From Natronospirales bacterium (lineage in GTDB: Bacteria > Pseudomonadota > Gammaproteobacteria > Natronospirales > REEB76): a stretch of 62,081 bases of DNA. Positions 39,324 through 48,203 of this stretch are shown piece after piece (the stretch's first letter is position 1; each line of letters starts with the position of its first letter). The notes under the pieces are model-generated. The model searched no databases. It saw only the letters and a program-made list of their open reading frames with translations, and was not told the DNA's origin. The stretch spans positions 1 through 62,081 of the forward strand of contig JAKAXB010000013.1 in assembly GCA_021816765.1 (NCBI GenBank), read 5' to 3'. Both the position numbers and the translations under genes were made by a program.

Positions 39324-40718
39324 ATGCTGCCTGTAATCGTGCTTGTCGGCCGCCCCAACGTGGGAAAATCCACGCTGTTCAACCATCTCACGCGGTCCCG
39401 CGATGCACTGGTGGCGGATATGCCCGGCTTGACGCGCGACCGCCAGTACGGGTTTGGCAGGCTGGGGCCGCGTCCGTATGTGGTGGTGGACACCGGCGGC
39501 CTGGACGGCAGCGACGACGGTCTCATGGGCCTCATGGCGAAGCAGACACTCAAGGCGTTTGCGGAAGCCGATGCCGCCATTCTGCTGGTGGACGGCCGCG
39601 CCGGACTCACTGCCGCCGACCAGGTGATCGCCCAGCAGTTGCGCCGCAGCGGCAAGCCGCTGTATCTCGCCGTAAACAAGCTTGAGGGCATGAATGCGGA
39701 AATCGTCACCGGTGAATTCCATGCACTCGGCCTCGGCACACCCCATCCCGTCGCCACCGCCCACGGCAGCGGCATCGAAGATTTGATTGAAGTGGTATTG
39801 ACGGCCCTGCCACCCGACACCGACATTTCTGCTGAAACCGATCAGCGTATCCATGTGGCGGTCATTGGCCGGCCCAACGTGGGCAAGTCCACGCTTATCA
39901 ACCGCCTGCTGGGCGAGGAACGGCTGGTGACCTACGACAAACCCGGCACTACCCGCGATAGCATCTTCGTGCCTTTCGAGCGCGACGCCAAGGCATACAT
40001 GCTCATAGATACCGCCGGTGTGCGTCGCCGCGCACGTGTCAATGACATGGTGGAAAAATTCAGCATCGTGAAAACCCTGCAGGCCATTGACCGCGCCCAG
40101 GTGGTTATCGCTCTCCTGGATGCCCATGAGGGTGTGGCGGAACAGGATGCCTCATTGCTGGGCCTCGCTGTGGATCGCGGCCGTGCGCTGGTGATTGCCG
40201 TGAACAAATGGGATGGTCTCGACAAGAACCAGCGCGACAATGTACGCCGCCTCATAGACCTCAGGCTGCCGTTCCTGGATTTCGCCCGCCTGCATTTCAT
40301 TTCGGCATTGCACGGCACCGGCGTCGGCGACCTCATGGCCTCGGTGGACCACGCTCACGCCGCCGCCAACCGTGAATTGTCCACGCCGGAACTGACGCGC
40401 GTACTGGAGGCGGCGGTGACGCAACATCAGCCGCCGCTGGTGCGCGGCCGGCGCATCCGCCTGCGTTATGCCCACCAGGGTGGACGCAACCCGCCGGCGG
40501 TCGTCGTCCACGGCAACCAGACGGAAGAGGTGCCGGACAGCTACCGCCGTTACCTGGAAAATACCTTCCGCGAGGCCTTCGACCTTTACGGCACGCCAGT
40601 ATGCATCGAATTCCGCACCGGCAAGAATCCCTACGCGGAGCGGCGCAAAAAACTCACTCCCAAAAAGGCCATGGTGGCGCGCCGGCAGCGGCGCATCATG
40701 AAAAAGAAAAATAAATAA
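39324..40718 (+). CDS. der: Ribosome-associated GTPase Der (EngA)
   Basis: A 464-residue protein with two tandem GTPase domains, each with a [10 protein letters not shown]-loop (from residue 9 and about residue 181), DTGG and DTAG switch motifs, and NKxE/NKWD specificity motifs, then a KH-like C-terminal domain. It is needed for 50S subunit maturation. The basic tail ([20 protein letters not shown]) is typical. It starts 91 bp after bamB. Confidence 0.96.
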   Translation: MLPVIVLVGRPNVGKSTLFNHLTRSRDALVADMPGLTRDRQYGFGRLGPRPYVVVDTGGLDGSDDGLMGLMAKQTLKAFAEADAAILLVDGRAGLTAADQVIAQQLRRSGKPLYLAVNKLEGMNAEIVTGEFHALGLGTPHPVATAHGSGIEDLIEVVLTALPPDTDISAETDQRIHVAVIGRPNVGKSTLINRLLGEERLVTYDKPGTTRDSIFVPFERDAKAYMLIDTAGVRRRARVNDMVEKFSIVKTLQAIDRAQVVIALLDAHEGVAEQDASLLGLAVDRGRALVIAVNKWDGLDKNQRDNVRRLIDLRLPFLDFARLHFISALHGTGVGDLMASVDHAHAAANRELSTPELTRVLEAAVTQHQPPLVRGRRIRLRYAHQGGRNPPAVVVHGNQTEEVPDSYRRYLENTFREAFDLYGTPVCIEFRTGKNPYAERRKKLTPKKAMVARRQRRIMKKKNK

Positions 40719-40737
40719 CGCAAAACTCCTCGCGATC

Positions 40738-41220
40738 TCAATGATCGTGTCCGTGGGGTCCGTGCACATGGCCGTGCGTCAGCTCTTCACTCGTGGCATT
40801 GCGCACTTCCACCACCGCCACTTCAAAATTCAATATCTTGCCCGCCAGCGGATGGTTGGCATCCACCGTCACATGCTCCTGATCCACCGCGGTCACAACC
40901 ACTGCATGCGCACCGTGCCCGTCTTCCGTGTGGAAGCGCATGCCCGGCTTGATCTCGTGGGTGGTATCAAACAGCTTGTGCGGCACCTTTTGGCTCAGCG
41001 CCTCATCGCGCGGGCCATAGCCTTTCTCGGGCGGCACCGTCACCTTGATCTGATCACCGGCGTTCTTGCCTTCCAGTGCCTCTTCGAGGCCGGCAATGAT
41101 GCTGCCCGAGCCGTGCAGATAGGCGAGCGGTTCACGACCCGTGGAACTGTCGAGAACGGTGCCGTCCCTGTCCGTGAGCGTGTAATCAATGGAAACCACG
41201 GTGTTTTTCTCAATGTGCAT
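40738..41220 (-). CDS. slyD: FKBP-type peptidyl-prolyl isomerase SlyD
   Basis: A 160-residue cytosolic chaperone and prolyl isomerase. The FKBP part (VSIDYTLTDRDGTVLDSS, YLHGSGSIIAGLEEAL) encloses an insert-in-flap domain, and the short His-rich tail HGHVHGPHGHDH binds nickel. The tail is shorter than in E. coli. It converges with der, leaving only 19 bp between stops. Confidence 0.93.
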   Translation of the reverse strand: MHIEKNTVVSIDYTLTDRDGTVLDSSTGREPLAYLHGSGSIIAGLEEALEGKNAGDQIKVTVPPEKGYGPRDEALSQKVPHKLFDTTHEIKPGMRFHTEDGHGAHAVVVTAVDQEHVTVDANHPLAGKILNFEVAVVEVRNATSEELTHGHVHGPHGHDH

Positions 41221-41294
41221 GCCAGAATCCCGAGAGATAAAAAGAAGGGCGGCATTTTACCCTGCGTCGTGTTTACTGACCAGATTTTTGTCGA

Positions 41295-41323
41295 TTGTCT
41301 TGAATCCATTCATTGGCTATAGT
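41295..41323 (+). promoter_or_regulatory. Predicted sigma-70 promoter of the GNAT gene
   Basis: TTGTCT (41295-41300) and TATAGT (41318-41323) with a 17-bp spacer precede the acetyltransferase gene. The -10 matches five of six, the -35 four of six. Confidence 0.5.
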
Positions 41324-41364
41324 CCACAATCCTTGAGGCAGCTTGTCTTGTAATGGGAGAAGGT

Positions 41365-41814
41365 ATGCTTTCCATTGTCGAGGCGGAGCGCGGTGAGTAC
41401 CGGATATCCACCGATCCTGCCAGACTTGATGCGGTCGCGGTTCAGGCCTATCTCACGCGTTCCTATTGGGCGCAAGGCATACCTCTGGAAACCGTCGAGC
41501 GTGCCTTGCGTAATTCCCTGTGTTTGGGCCTGTACCATCGGGAGGCGCAGGTAGGCTTGGCACGGGTCATCAGCGACTATGCAACATTCGCTTATCTTTG
41601 TGACGTATATGTACTGGAAGATTATCGCGGTAAGGGGTTAGGAAAATGGCTTATGGACTATGTAATGATGCATCCCCAGTTGCAGAACCTGCGCCGCTTC
41701 TCGCTGGCAACCCGCGATGCCCATGACCTCTATCGCCGTTTCGGTTTCCGGCCTCTGGCGCGGCCGGAGCGGGTGATGGAGATACGCAATGACGGCGTTT
41801 ACCAGCAACAGTGA
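41365..41814 (+). CDS. GNAT family N-acetyltransferase
   Basis: A 149-residue acetyltransferase. The acetyl-CoA loop is DYRGKGLGKWLMDYV, and the preceding strand (YLCDVYVLEDYRG) is typical. The C-terminus DLYRRFGFRPLARPERVMEI fits single-domain GNATs that act on small molecules. ATG 41365 has GGAGAAGG just before it; an upstream ATG at 41353 lacks one. Substrate is unknown. The next gene begins 13 bp downstream. Confidence 0.85.
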   Translation: MLSIVEAERGEYRISTDPARLDAVAVQAYLTRSYWAQGIPLETVERALRNSLCLGLYHREAQVGLARVISDYATFAYLCDVYVLEDYRGKGLGKWLMDYVMMHPQLQNLRRFSLATRDAHDLYRRFGFRPLARPERVMEIRNDGVYQQQ

Positions 41815-41827
41815 TTCAGGAGTGGTT

Positions 41828-42724
41828 ATGCAGCTCTCGAAGTTGGTTCGCCCGGCTCAGGTTCTGCTGTGGCTGGGCATATTGGCGGTTTCCGCCAGCG
41901 CCGCAGCGGCACCGGCTAAACCAGCAACCGCGATAGCTGCGCACAGCGCTCGCTCATGGTCTCCTCCCGCCCATGTGGTGGTGGTGATCGAGGAGAATAA
42001 ATCATTCTCGACCATCATCGACAACAAGCACGCGCCGTACCTCAACCAACTGGCGAGGCGAGGCGCTCTGTTCACGGATTCCCATGCGATTACCCATCCG
42101 AGCGAGCCCAATTATCTCGCCCTGTTTGCCGGTACCACGGAGGGGCTCAGGGATGATTCCTGTCCCCACGATTATTCCGGCCCGAACCTGGCCAGCGAGC
42201 TGCTGGCAAAGAAACTGAGCTTTGCCATTTATTCTGAAAACCTGCCGGAAACCGGATTCACCGGTTGCGGCGGCAACGGCGGTCTCTACCGGCGCAAACA
42301 TAATCCGGTGGTGGATTTTCAGGGCGCCAATGTGCCGGCCTCCGCCAACCGTCCGTTCAGCGATTTTCCCGGCGACTATTCCAAACTGCCGACGCTGGTA
42401 TTTGTAGTGCCCAATATGATGAACGATATGCACGATGGCACGATAGCCGAGGGCGATGCCTGGCTTAGGCAGCACCTGGATGGTTATGTGCGCTGGGCCA
42501 CGCGGCATGACGGCCTGCTGATCATTACCTGGGACGAGAGCGATGCCAGCTCGTTCACAAACCGGATTCCCATCATCATCGTCGGTGCCGGTGTAAAACC
42601 AGGGCGCCATGACGAGGAGATTAATCATTACAGCGTGCTGCGAACCCTCGCGGAGATGTATGGCATCAAGCCGATGGGGGAGAGTGCTCAAGCCTTGCCG
42701 ATAAAGGGCGTGTTTCGGTATTGA
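41828..42724 (+). CDS. Exported phosphoesterase (AcpA/phospholipase C-like family)
   Basis: A 298-residue exported protein with a signal peptide ending near ASAAAA. The alkaline-phosphatase-like core shows VVVVIEENKSFSTIID, THPSEPNYLALFAG and LLIITWDESD, which carry the metal ligands and nucleophile region of the phosphoesterase family (Pfam Phosphoesterase), as in acid phosphatase AcpA. It is shorter than true phospholipase C enzymes. Probably a periplasmic phosphatase or nuclease-like esterase. It may be co-transcribed with the GNAT gene. Confidence 0.85.
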   Translation: MQLSKLVRPAQVLLWLGILAVSASAAAAPAKPATAIAAHSARSWSPPAHVVVVIEENKSFSTIIDNKHAPYLNQLARRGALFTDSHAITHPSEPNYLALFAGTTEGLRDDSCPHDYSGPNLASELLAKKLSFAIYSENLPETGFTGCGGNGGLYRRKHNPVVDFQGANVPASANRPFSDFPGDYSKLPTLVFVVPNMMNDMHDGTIAEGDAWLRQHLDGYVRWATRHDGLLIITWDESDASSFTNRIPIIIVGAGVKPGRHDEEINHYSVLRTLAEMYGIKPMGESAQALPIKGVFRY

Positions 42725-42754
42725 TCTGGCGCCCGAAGACTTTAGGTTCGATTT

Positions 42755-43522
42755 TCACTCTTCAAAGATATAACTATCCATGGCGAGCGTGCGGTCGAAG
42801 CTCGCATGCAGCCGTCGTGCCTTGGGACCGCCGGCCCCCAGCGCCGCGAACAGCGGCAGGAAATGTTCTTCCGTGGGGTGATTGCGGGCCGCCTGGGGGG
42901 CGCGCCGACGGTAATCCAGCAACGCCGCGCGGTCGCCGCTGACAAGTGTTGTTTGCAGCCAGGCGGCGAAGTCCTCATACGGCTGATTGTCACCGGCCGG
43001 GTGAAAATATTCCCGCAGATTGTGGGTGGCGCCGCCGCTGCCGACGATGAGCACACCCTGTTCCCGCAGCGGTTTGAGTGCTTCACCGATTTTCAGATGG
43101 TGTGCAGGACCCTGGGACGTTTGCAGCGACAGTTGCAGCACCGGAACGTCGTGTTGCGGGTACATCAGCAGGAGCGGCACCCAGGCGCCGTGATCCAGGC
43201 CGCGGAGCAGGTCCACTGCTGCGGGCGGGCACAGCAGCCCGCCGACCCGCTGTGCGAGTGTGTGATTCCCCGGTGCGGGATAACGCAGATCATAGAGCGG
43301 CGCCGGAAAGCCGTAGAAATCATGGATGGTGCCCGGGTGCGGGGCGCCGGTGACGCGCGGGGTTGGCGTTTCCCAATGGGCGGACAGGATGAGTATCGCT
43401 TGCGGCTTGCCCAGCGATTGACCCAGACCGCGGAGGAAGGGGTGAGCCGGATGGGAGGTGTCCAGCGCCAGCATCGGTGAGCCGTGGGAGATGAACAGGC
43501 TGGGAAATTGCCGTGCAGCCAT
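42755..43522 (-). CDS. LigB-type extradiol dioxygenase (DODA/YgiD-like)
   Basis: A 255-residue member of the class III extradiol dioxygenase family (4,5-DOPA dioxygenase/YgiD group). Conserved blocks are ISHGSPMLAL, LILSAHWET, GLDHGAWVPLLLMYP and GSGGATHNLREY, which hold the iron- or zinc-binding histidines. The family opens aromatic diols; the natural substrate is unknown. It lies four bases downstream of the emrB-like gene on the same strand and may be read from that operon. Confidence 0.87.
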   Translation of the reverse strand: MAARQFPSLFISHGSPMLALDTSHPAHPFLRGLGQSLGKPQAILILSAHWETPTPRVTGAPHPGTIHDFYGFPAPLYDLRYPAPGNHTLAQRVGGLLCPPAAVDLLRGLDHGAWVPLLLMYPQHDVPVLQLSLQTSQGPAHHLKIGEALKPLREQGVLIVGSGGATHNLREYFHPAGDNQPYEDFAAWLQTTLVSGDRAALLDYRRRAPQAARNHPTEEHFLPLFAALGAGGPKARRLHASFDRTLAMDSYIFEE

Positions 43523-43525
43523 GGA

Positions 43526-45076
43526 CTATTCCATGACCATGGACGGTTGTTTTTCACCGGCTTGCTTGCCATATTTCGGCTGCTTCATGAAAAATACCAG
43601 TGGAATCGCCGCCAGGCTGATGATCATCATCAGTTTGAAATCATCATTGAAACTGATCATGGCCGCCTGCCGGGTGATCAGTCCGTTGATGATAGCCAGG
43701 TCATGGGGGTTGTGCAGATTCATCGAGGCCATGGGCGAGAGTGCCATGGCCTGGTTGTAAGGGTTGATATGCGTACCCAGCCCTTCGTGATTGATCTGGG
43801 TGTTGCGGCTCAGCAGGGTAAAGGCGATGGAAATGCCCACGCTGCCGCCGATGTTGCGGATGAGGTTATAGACACCGGTGCCTTCGGTGCGCAGCGTACT
43901 GGGCAGCGTCGAGAAAGTCACGGTCATCAACGGCACCATCACCTGTCCCATGCCCAGCCCTTGCACAAAACCGGTCCAGGTGATGGCCCAGGTGTCAATC
44001 TGGGTGTCGAAGTGGCTCATGAAATACATGGACAGCGCCATGATGGCAAGACCCACCGACATGTTGATGCGCGGATCCATCTTGTTGGACAGCCGACCAA
44101 CGATGATCATGGAAATCATGGTGCCGATGCCGCGCGGCATGAGTACCAGGCCGGTGATGATGACCGGATAATCCAGCAGGTTCTGCACGAAAGGCGGGAT
44201 CAGCGCCATCACCGAAAACAGGCTGATGAAGACGATGAAGCCAACTATATTGCCCAGGACAAAATTGCGATCCTTGAACAGCTTGAGTTCGATATAGGGA
44301 TGCTGTTCCGCGAATGCATGGATGAAGAACAGCCACAAACCGGTGAGTACCAGGGCGAATTCAATGATAATCTCCGCCGAGCTGAACCAGTCCTTTTGCT
44401 GGCCGCGGTCCAGCATCATCTGCAAGGCGCCGATGGCGACGCTCATGAACAGGAAACCCCAGCCGTCGAATGTGCGTGACCTGCTGGTTTGCGTTTCATG
44501 CACATACGCCAGTGTCATGAGCACTGCCAGTACGCCGATGGGGATGTTGATCCAGAATACCCAGCGCCAGGAGTAGTATTCCGTAAGGTAGCCGCCGAGA
44601 GTGGGTCCCAGTATCGGCCCCAGCATGATGCCGATGCCGAAGATGGCCATGGCCATGCCGTGCTTTTCGCGCGGGTAGCTGTCCAGCAGAATGGCCTGGG
44701 AAATCGGCACCATGGAGGCGCCGAACAGGCCTTGCAGCACGCGCAGCAGCACTATTTCGGTAAGCGACGTGGCGGTACCGCACAAGAACGAGGCGGTTAC
44801 GAAGCCCAGCATGCTGATGAGATAAATGCGCTTGCGGCCGAAACGGCCGGAGAGCCAGCCGGTGGGCGGCGTCATGATGGCCGCACCCACGATATAGGAG
44901 GTGAGTACCCAGGATATCTGGTCCTGAGTGGCGGAGAGTGTGCCTTCCATGTCGGGCAGGGCCACATTGGCGATCGTGGTGTCCAGCACCTGCATGAGGG
45001 TGCCCAGCATCACCGCGATGGTGATCATTGCGGTATGCTGTTCACCGCCGACGGGTTTTCGCAGGCTGAAGTTCAT
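43526..45076 (-). CDS. emrB: DHA2-type MFS multidrug transporter, EmrB-like
   Basis: A 516-residue inner-membrane transporter with 14 helices. The family motifs are LDTTIANVALPDM in helix 1, motif A GWLSGRFGRKRIYLISM, and motif C (GIMLGPILGPTLGG) for antiport. It uses the proton gradient to export hydrophobic drugs through EmrA and a TolC-type channel. It starts eight bases after the emrA-like gene and is transcribed with it, away from the tolC-like gene. Confidence 0.92.
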   Translation of the reverse strand: MNFSLRKPVGGEQHTAMITIAVMLGTLMQVLDTTIANVALPDMEGTLSATQDQISWVLTSYIVGAAIMTPPTGWLSGRFGRKRIYLISMLGFVTASFLCGTATSLTEIVLLRVLQGLFGASMVPISQAILLDSYPREKHGMAMAIFGIGIMLGPILGPTLGGYLTEYYSWRWVFWINIPIGVLAVLMTLAYVHETQTSRSRTFDGWGFLFMSVAIGALQMMLDRGQQKDWFSSAEIIIEFALVLTGLWLFFIHAFAEQHPYIELKLFKDRNFVLGNIVGFIVFISLFSVMALIPPFVQNLLDYPVIITGLVLMPRGIGTMISMIIVGRLSNKMDPRINMSVGLAIMALSMYFMSHFDTQIDTWAITWTGFVQGLGMGQVMVPLMTVTFSTLPSTLRTEGTGVYNLIRNIGGSVGISIAFTLLSRNTQINHEGLGTHINPYNQAMALSPMASMNLHNPHDLAIINGLITRQAAMISFNDDFKLMMIISLAAIPLVFFMKQPKYGKQAGEKQPSMVME

Positions 45077-45084
45077 GCTTGCTG

Positions 45085-46146
45085 TCAGTGGGCTGAGGCA
45101 TCGGTCAAGCCGAACAGCGGGTAGTAGTGAGTGTCAATGGTCACTTCTGCGCTCATGCCGGCGCGCAGGTCCGGACCACCGGGCTGGGTGTCAATGAGGA
45201 TGCGCACCGGAATGCGTTGCACCACTTTTACCCAGTTGCCCGTAGCATTCTGTGCCGGCAGTACCGAGAATACCGAGCCGGTACCCGGGGAGATGCTGAC
45301 CACGGTACCTTGCCAAGTGCGCCCGGGGTAGGTATCCACGGTGATTTCTGCCCTGGCACCGACGTGGATGTGGGTCAGTTGGGTTTCCTTGTAGTTTGCG
45401 TTCACCCAGCGCTGGCCGCCCATGACCAGCGCGAATACCGGCCGCCCCGCCGTCACCACGTCGCCGGGCTTTATATTCACTTCCGTCACCACACCGGCAG
45501 CCGGTGCCTTGATGGTGGTGTAGGACAGTTCCAGCCGTGCCCGGTCACGCGCCGCCACAGCTTGCTGGTATGCCGCCTGCCGGGTGATGGGCTGGTCGGC
45601 ATTGCCGCCCAAACCGGCTTCGATTTGCGCAATCTGCGCTTTCAACGCCACGGCTTTCTGTTCCGCTATGGTGAGATTGGTTTTGATGTCATCCAGGCGC
45701 GCAGCGGGGAACACATCGCGTTTTTCAAGATTGGTCTTGCGTTGCACATCGCGCTTCAGGTATGCCACGCTCGCTTCCGCGCCGCGCAACTCTGCCTGTG
45801 CGGCGCGCAGCGCCTGTTTCTGTGAGCGTATCTGGTCACTTACGGTTTTCAGGTCGGCATTGGTCTGATCCAGGGCCAGTTGGAAGGGCTTGGGGTCAAT
45901 TTCGAGCAGCACCTGGCCCGGAGTCACGACCTGATTTTGCACCACGGGCACGGCGATCACGCGACCGGAAATCTGCGGTGCCACGCTGACCTGATTGGCG
46001 TAAATATAGGCATTGTCGGTGCTTTGGTAGCGTGTGGAATGTGTCCAGTACCACAGCCCCAGGATGATGAGCAACAGCGGCAACATCACCATCAGCAGCA
46101 GTCGGCCGGTGCGCGGATTTTTGAACAGACGCTTGAAAGCACTCAT
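45085..46146 (-). CDS. emrA: HlyD-family membrane fusion protein, EmrA-like
   Basis: A 353-residue periplasmic adaptor anchored by one N-terminal helix (LLLMVMLPLLLIILGLWYW). The lipoyl half-motifs (VAPQISGRVIAVPV and IKAPAAGVVTEVNIKPGD) flank a coiled-coil hairpin. It bridges the EmrB-like pump to a TolC-type channel. ATG 46146 is chosen because the start at 46158 has its AAGGG directly abutting; the first four residues are uncertain. The candidate operator at 46182-46198 lies just upstream. Confidence 0.9.
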   Translation of the reverse strand: MSAFKRLFKNPRTGRLLLMVMLPLLLIILGLWYWTHSTRYQSTDNAYIYANQVSVAPQISGRVIAVPVVQNQVVTPGQVLLEIDPKPFQLALDQTNADLKTVSDQIRSQKQALRAAQAELRGAEASVAYLKRDVQRKTNLEKRDVFPAARLDDIKTNLTIAEQKAVALKAQIAQIEAGLGGNADQPITRQAAYQQAVAARDRARLELSYTTIKAPAAGVVTEVNIKPGDVVTAGRPVFALVMGGQRWVNANYKETQLTHIHVGARAEITVDTYPGRTWQGTVVSISPGTGSVFSVLPAQNATGNWVKVVQRIPVRILIDTQPGGPDLRAGMSAEVTIDTHYYPLFGLTDASAH

Positions 46147-46151
46147 GGATT

Positions 46152-46180
46152 TTGACATCCCTTTTGGGCGGTAGCATAAT
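46152..46180 (+). promoter_or_regulatory. Sigma-70 promoter of the tolC-like/tetR/RND operon
   Basis: A perfect TTGACA (46152-46157) and CATAAT (46175-46180, five of six) are 17 bp apart. The start would be near 46187, inside the palindrome at 46182-46198. On the opposite strand TTAGAC and TATGCT, also 17 bp apart, could serve the emrA-like gene with the palindrome in the spacer. Confidence 0.7.
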
Positions 46181-46181
46181 G

Positions 46182-46198
46182 GACTGGACGGTCTAGTC
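46182..46198. promoter_or_regulatory. Candidate TetR-family operator
   Basis: GACTGGACGGTCTAGTC is palindromic except at one pair and the central base, matching GACTRGACNGTCYAGTC. Such short palindromes with TAGAC arms are usual for TetR-family repressors. It overlaps the predicted start of the rightward operon and sits in the leftward promoter spacer, so one repressor could shut both. Confidence 0.65.
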
Positions 46199-46216
46199 TA
46201 ATTTGGCGAGTATCCC

Positions 46217-47575
46217 ATGTCAATCGAAGCACTGCGATTCAGGCATCGTGCACACAAACGAACTCTTGCCGGCATTGGCTTGCCGCTGGTGACGATCATC
46301 ATTTTGCTGGCAGCCGCGCCGGCGTTGTGGGCGGATACCCTGGGTCAGGCCTTCTCGCAGGCCTATAACAGCAACGCTGCGATTCGGGCCCAGCAGGCAC
46401 AACTGCGTGCTTCGGGCTATCAAGTGGACCAGGCCCGAGCGGGCTACAAGCCGCAGATCAGCTTCGAGGCCGGCGTGGGCACCGCCCACAACGACTTGGC
46501 CTCGCCATTTTTTCCCGTGAGCACCTATCCGCAGAACACCAAAACCGCCGGACTCATCATCACCCAGTCGCTGTACACCGGCGGCCGGGTGTCAGCCAAT
46601 GTCAACGCAGCCGAAAACGTCCAGTCGGCACAGCTCGCCAATCTGAACGCCACGGAAGAGCAGGTGTTCTTGAGCGTGGCAACGGCGTACACGGATGTGG
46701 TGCGCGATCAGGCGGTGCTGAAACTCGAACAACACAATGTGAGGGTGCTCGACAAGCAGCTCAGCGCCACCCGGGCGGAATTTGAAAACGGTGAGGTTAC
46801 TCACACCGATGTGGCCCAGGCCGAAGCGCGGCTCGCCGGCGCCGAAGCCTCCCTGATCCGTGCCCAAGGATCACTGGCAGCGTCGCGGGCGGCGTATGTG
46901 CGCGTGGTGGGCGTGGAGCCGGGCACATTGGAGCAGCCTGTCATGCCGGAGGGGCTGCCCGCCACCGAGGCGGAGGCAGCCCAACTCGCGCAGAAGGATT
47001 ACTCGGTACTTGCGGCGCGCTACGCCGAAAACGCCGCACAACAACAGATTGCAGCGGTCAGTGGCAGGCAGAAGCCCACTGTGGCGCTCACCGGGCAATT
47101 GCTGGAAGCCCGCGATCCGGAAATCGGCTTTAGCCGTATAGATACACGCTCCATTATGCTGACCCTTTCCATGCCCATCTACGAGGGTGGCGCACTGGAT
47201 GCGGAGAAACACGCCGCCGAACAGCACGCGGCCGCGAGACACGATGATCTGTTGGACACACAACGTCAGGCCAGACTTGATGCCGTGAACGCCTGGCAGG
47301 CCTATCAAACGGCCAATGCACAGCTGGCCGCGATTCACAGCCAGATACAGGCTGAACAAGTCGCCGCAAGCGGCGTTCGTGATGAAGCGGCGGTGGGCGA
47401 ACGTACCACGCTGGATGTGCTCAACGCCGACCAGGAATTGTTGAATGCGCGCGTGAACCTGGTTCGCGCGCAACGGGATCAACTGGTGGCGGCTTATGCT
47501 CTCAAGGCCGCCACCGGCCGGCTCACCGCGGATGCGTTGCATCTCCCGGATGAAACTGTTTCCCACCAGCCATGA
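46217..47575 (+). CDS. TolC family outer-membrane efflux channel
   Basis: A 452-residue outer-membrane protein. A long signal peptide (to about ALWAD) precedes two OEP repeats rich in coiled-coil helices; DTLGQAFSQAYNSNAAIRAQ is the classical TolC N-terminus and LDVLNADQELLNARVNL the second-repeat signature. Divergent from emrAB, it is the likely channel for the EmrAB pump. It is followed by the TetR regulator 25 bp downstream. Confidence 0.92.
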   Translation: MSIEALRFRHRAHKRTLAGIGLPLVTIIILLAAAPALWADTLGQAFSQAYNSNAAIRAQQAQLRASGYQVDQARAGYKPQISFEAGVGTAHNDLASPFFPVSTYPQNTKTAGLIITQSLYTGGRVSANVNAAENVQSAQLANLNATEEQVFLSVATAYTDVVRDQAVLKLEQHNVRVLDKQLSATRAEFENGEVTHTDVAQAEARLAGAEASLIRAQGSLAASRAAYVRVVGVEPGTLEQPVMPEGLPATEAEAAQLAQKDYSVLAARYAENAAQQQIAAVSGRQKPTVALTGQLLEARDPEIGFSRIDTRSIMLTLSMPIYEGGALDAEKHAAEQHAAARHDDLLDTQRQARLDAVNAWQAYQTANAQLAAIHSQIQAEQVAASGVRDEAAVGERTTLDVLNADQELLNARVNLVRAQRDQLVAAYALKAATGRLTADALHLPDETVSHQP

Positions 47576-47600
47576 TGTGCCGGCGCCACGAGGAAATTGC

Positions 47601-48203
47601 ATGAACCCCGTCCCCGATAATCCGGCCAAGCGCGAAGTCATTCTTGAAGCTGCCAGCAAGATGTTTCTTGAAGTGGGTTTCGGTGCTGCCAGCATGGATG
47701 CCATCGCCAACGAGGCCGGGGTTTCCAAGCAGACGGTTTACAACCATTTCGGCTCAAAGGAGGAACTGTTTGCTGCAATGGTGCGGGGATCGTGCGATCA
47801 GATGATTTTGGCATTTACGGAAGCCACCAAGAACGATAATCCCGAGAAGACACTTCGCACCATCGCCCACCTTTTCATGACGATGATTTCCTCGACTGAG
47901 AAACAGTCCCTGCGCCGCATTCTCATGGCGGAGGCGCCGCGCTTCCCTGAACTTGCGCGCATTTATTACCAATCCGGTCCGGAAGTGACCCGCAAGTTCA
48001 TCGCGGATTATCTGGCCGAGCAGACCCGGCATGGTGTGCTGAGAGTGGACAATCCCCGCATCACCGCGGAACAGTTCTTTGGCATGCTTTACAGTTGCTG
48101 GATGCGAGTGGATTGGGGCATGGAGCCGCCGCCTTCCAGGGAAGTACAGGAGAAATATATAGACAACGCCGTGACCATGATCACGAAAGCCTGCCATGCA
48201 TAA
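47601..48203 (+). CDS. TetR/AcrR family transcriptional regulator
   Basis: A 200-residue repressor. The N-terminal helix-turn-helix spans about residues 11-57 (FGAASMDAIANEAGVSKQTV then YNHFGSKEELF). The C-terminal ligand domain resembles AcrR/AefR-type regulators (TetR_C_7-like, ILMAEAPRFPELARIYY). AGGAAA precedes ATG 47601. It sits between the TolC-like gene and the RND operon and overlaps the next gene by eight bases, so it probably autoregulates the entire island through the upstream palindrome. Confidence 0.92.
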   Translation: MNPVPDNPAKREVILEAASKMFLEVGFGAASMDAIANEAGVSKQTVYNHFGSKEELFAAMVRGSCDQMILAFTEATKNDNPEKTLRTIAHLFMTMISSTEKQSLRRILMAEAPRFPELARIYYQSGPEVTRKFIADYLAEQTRHGVLRVDNPRITAEQFFGMLYSCWMRVDWGMEPPPSREVQEKYIDNAVTMITKACHA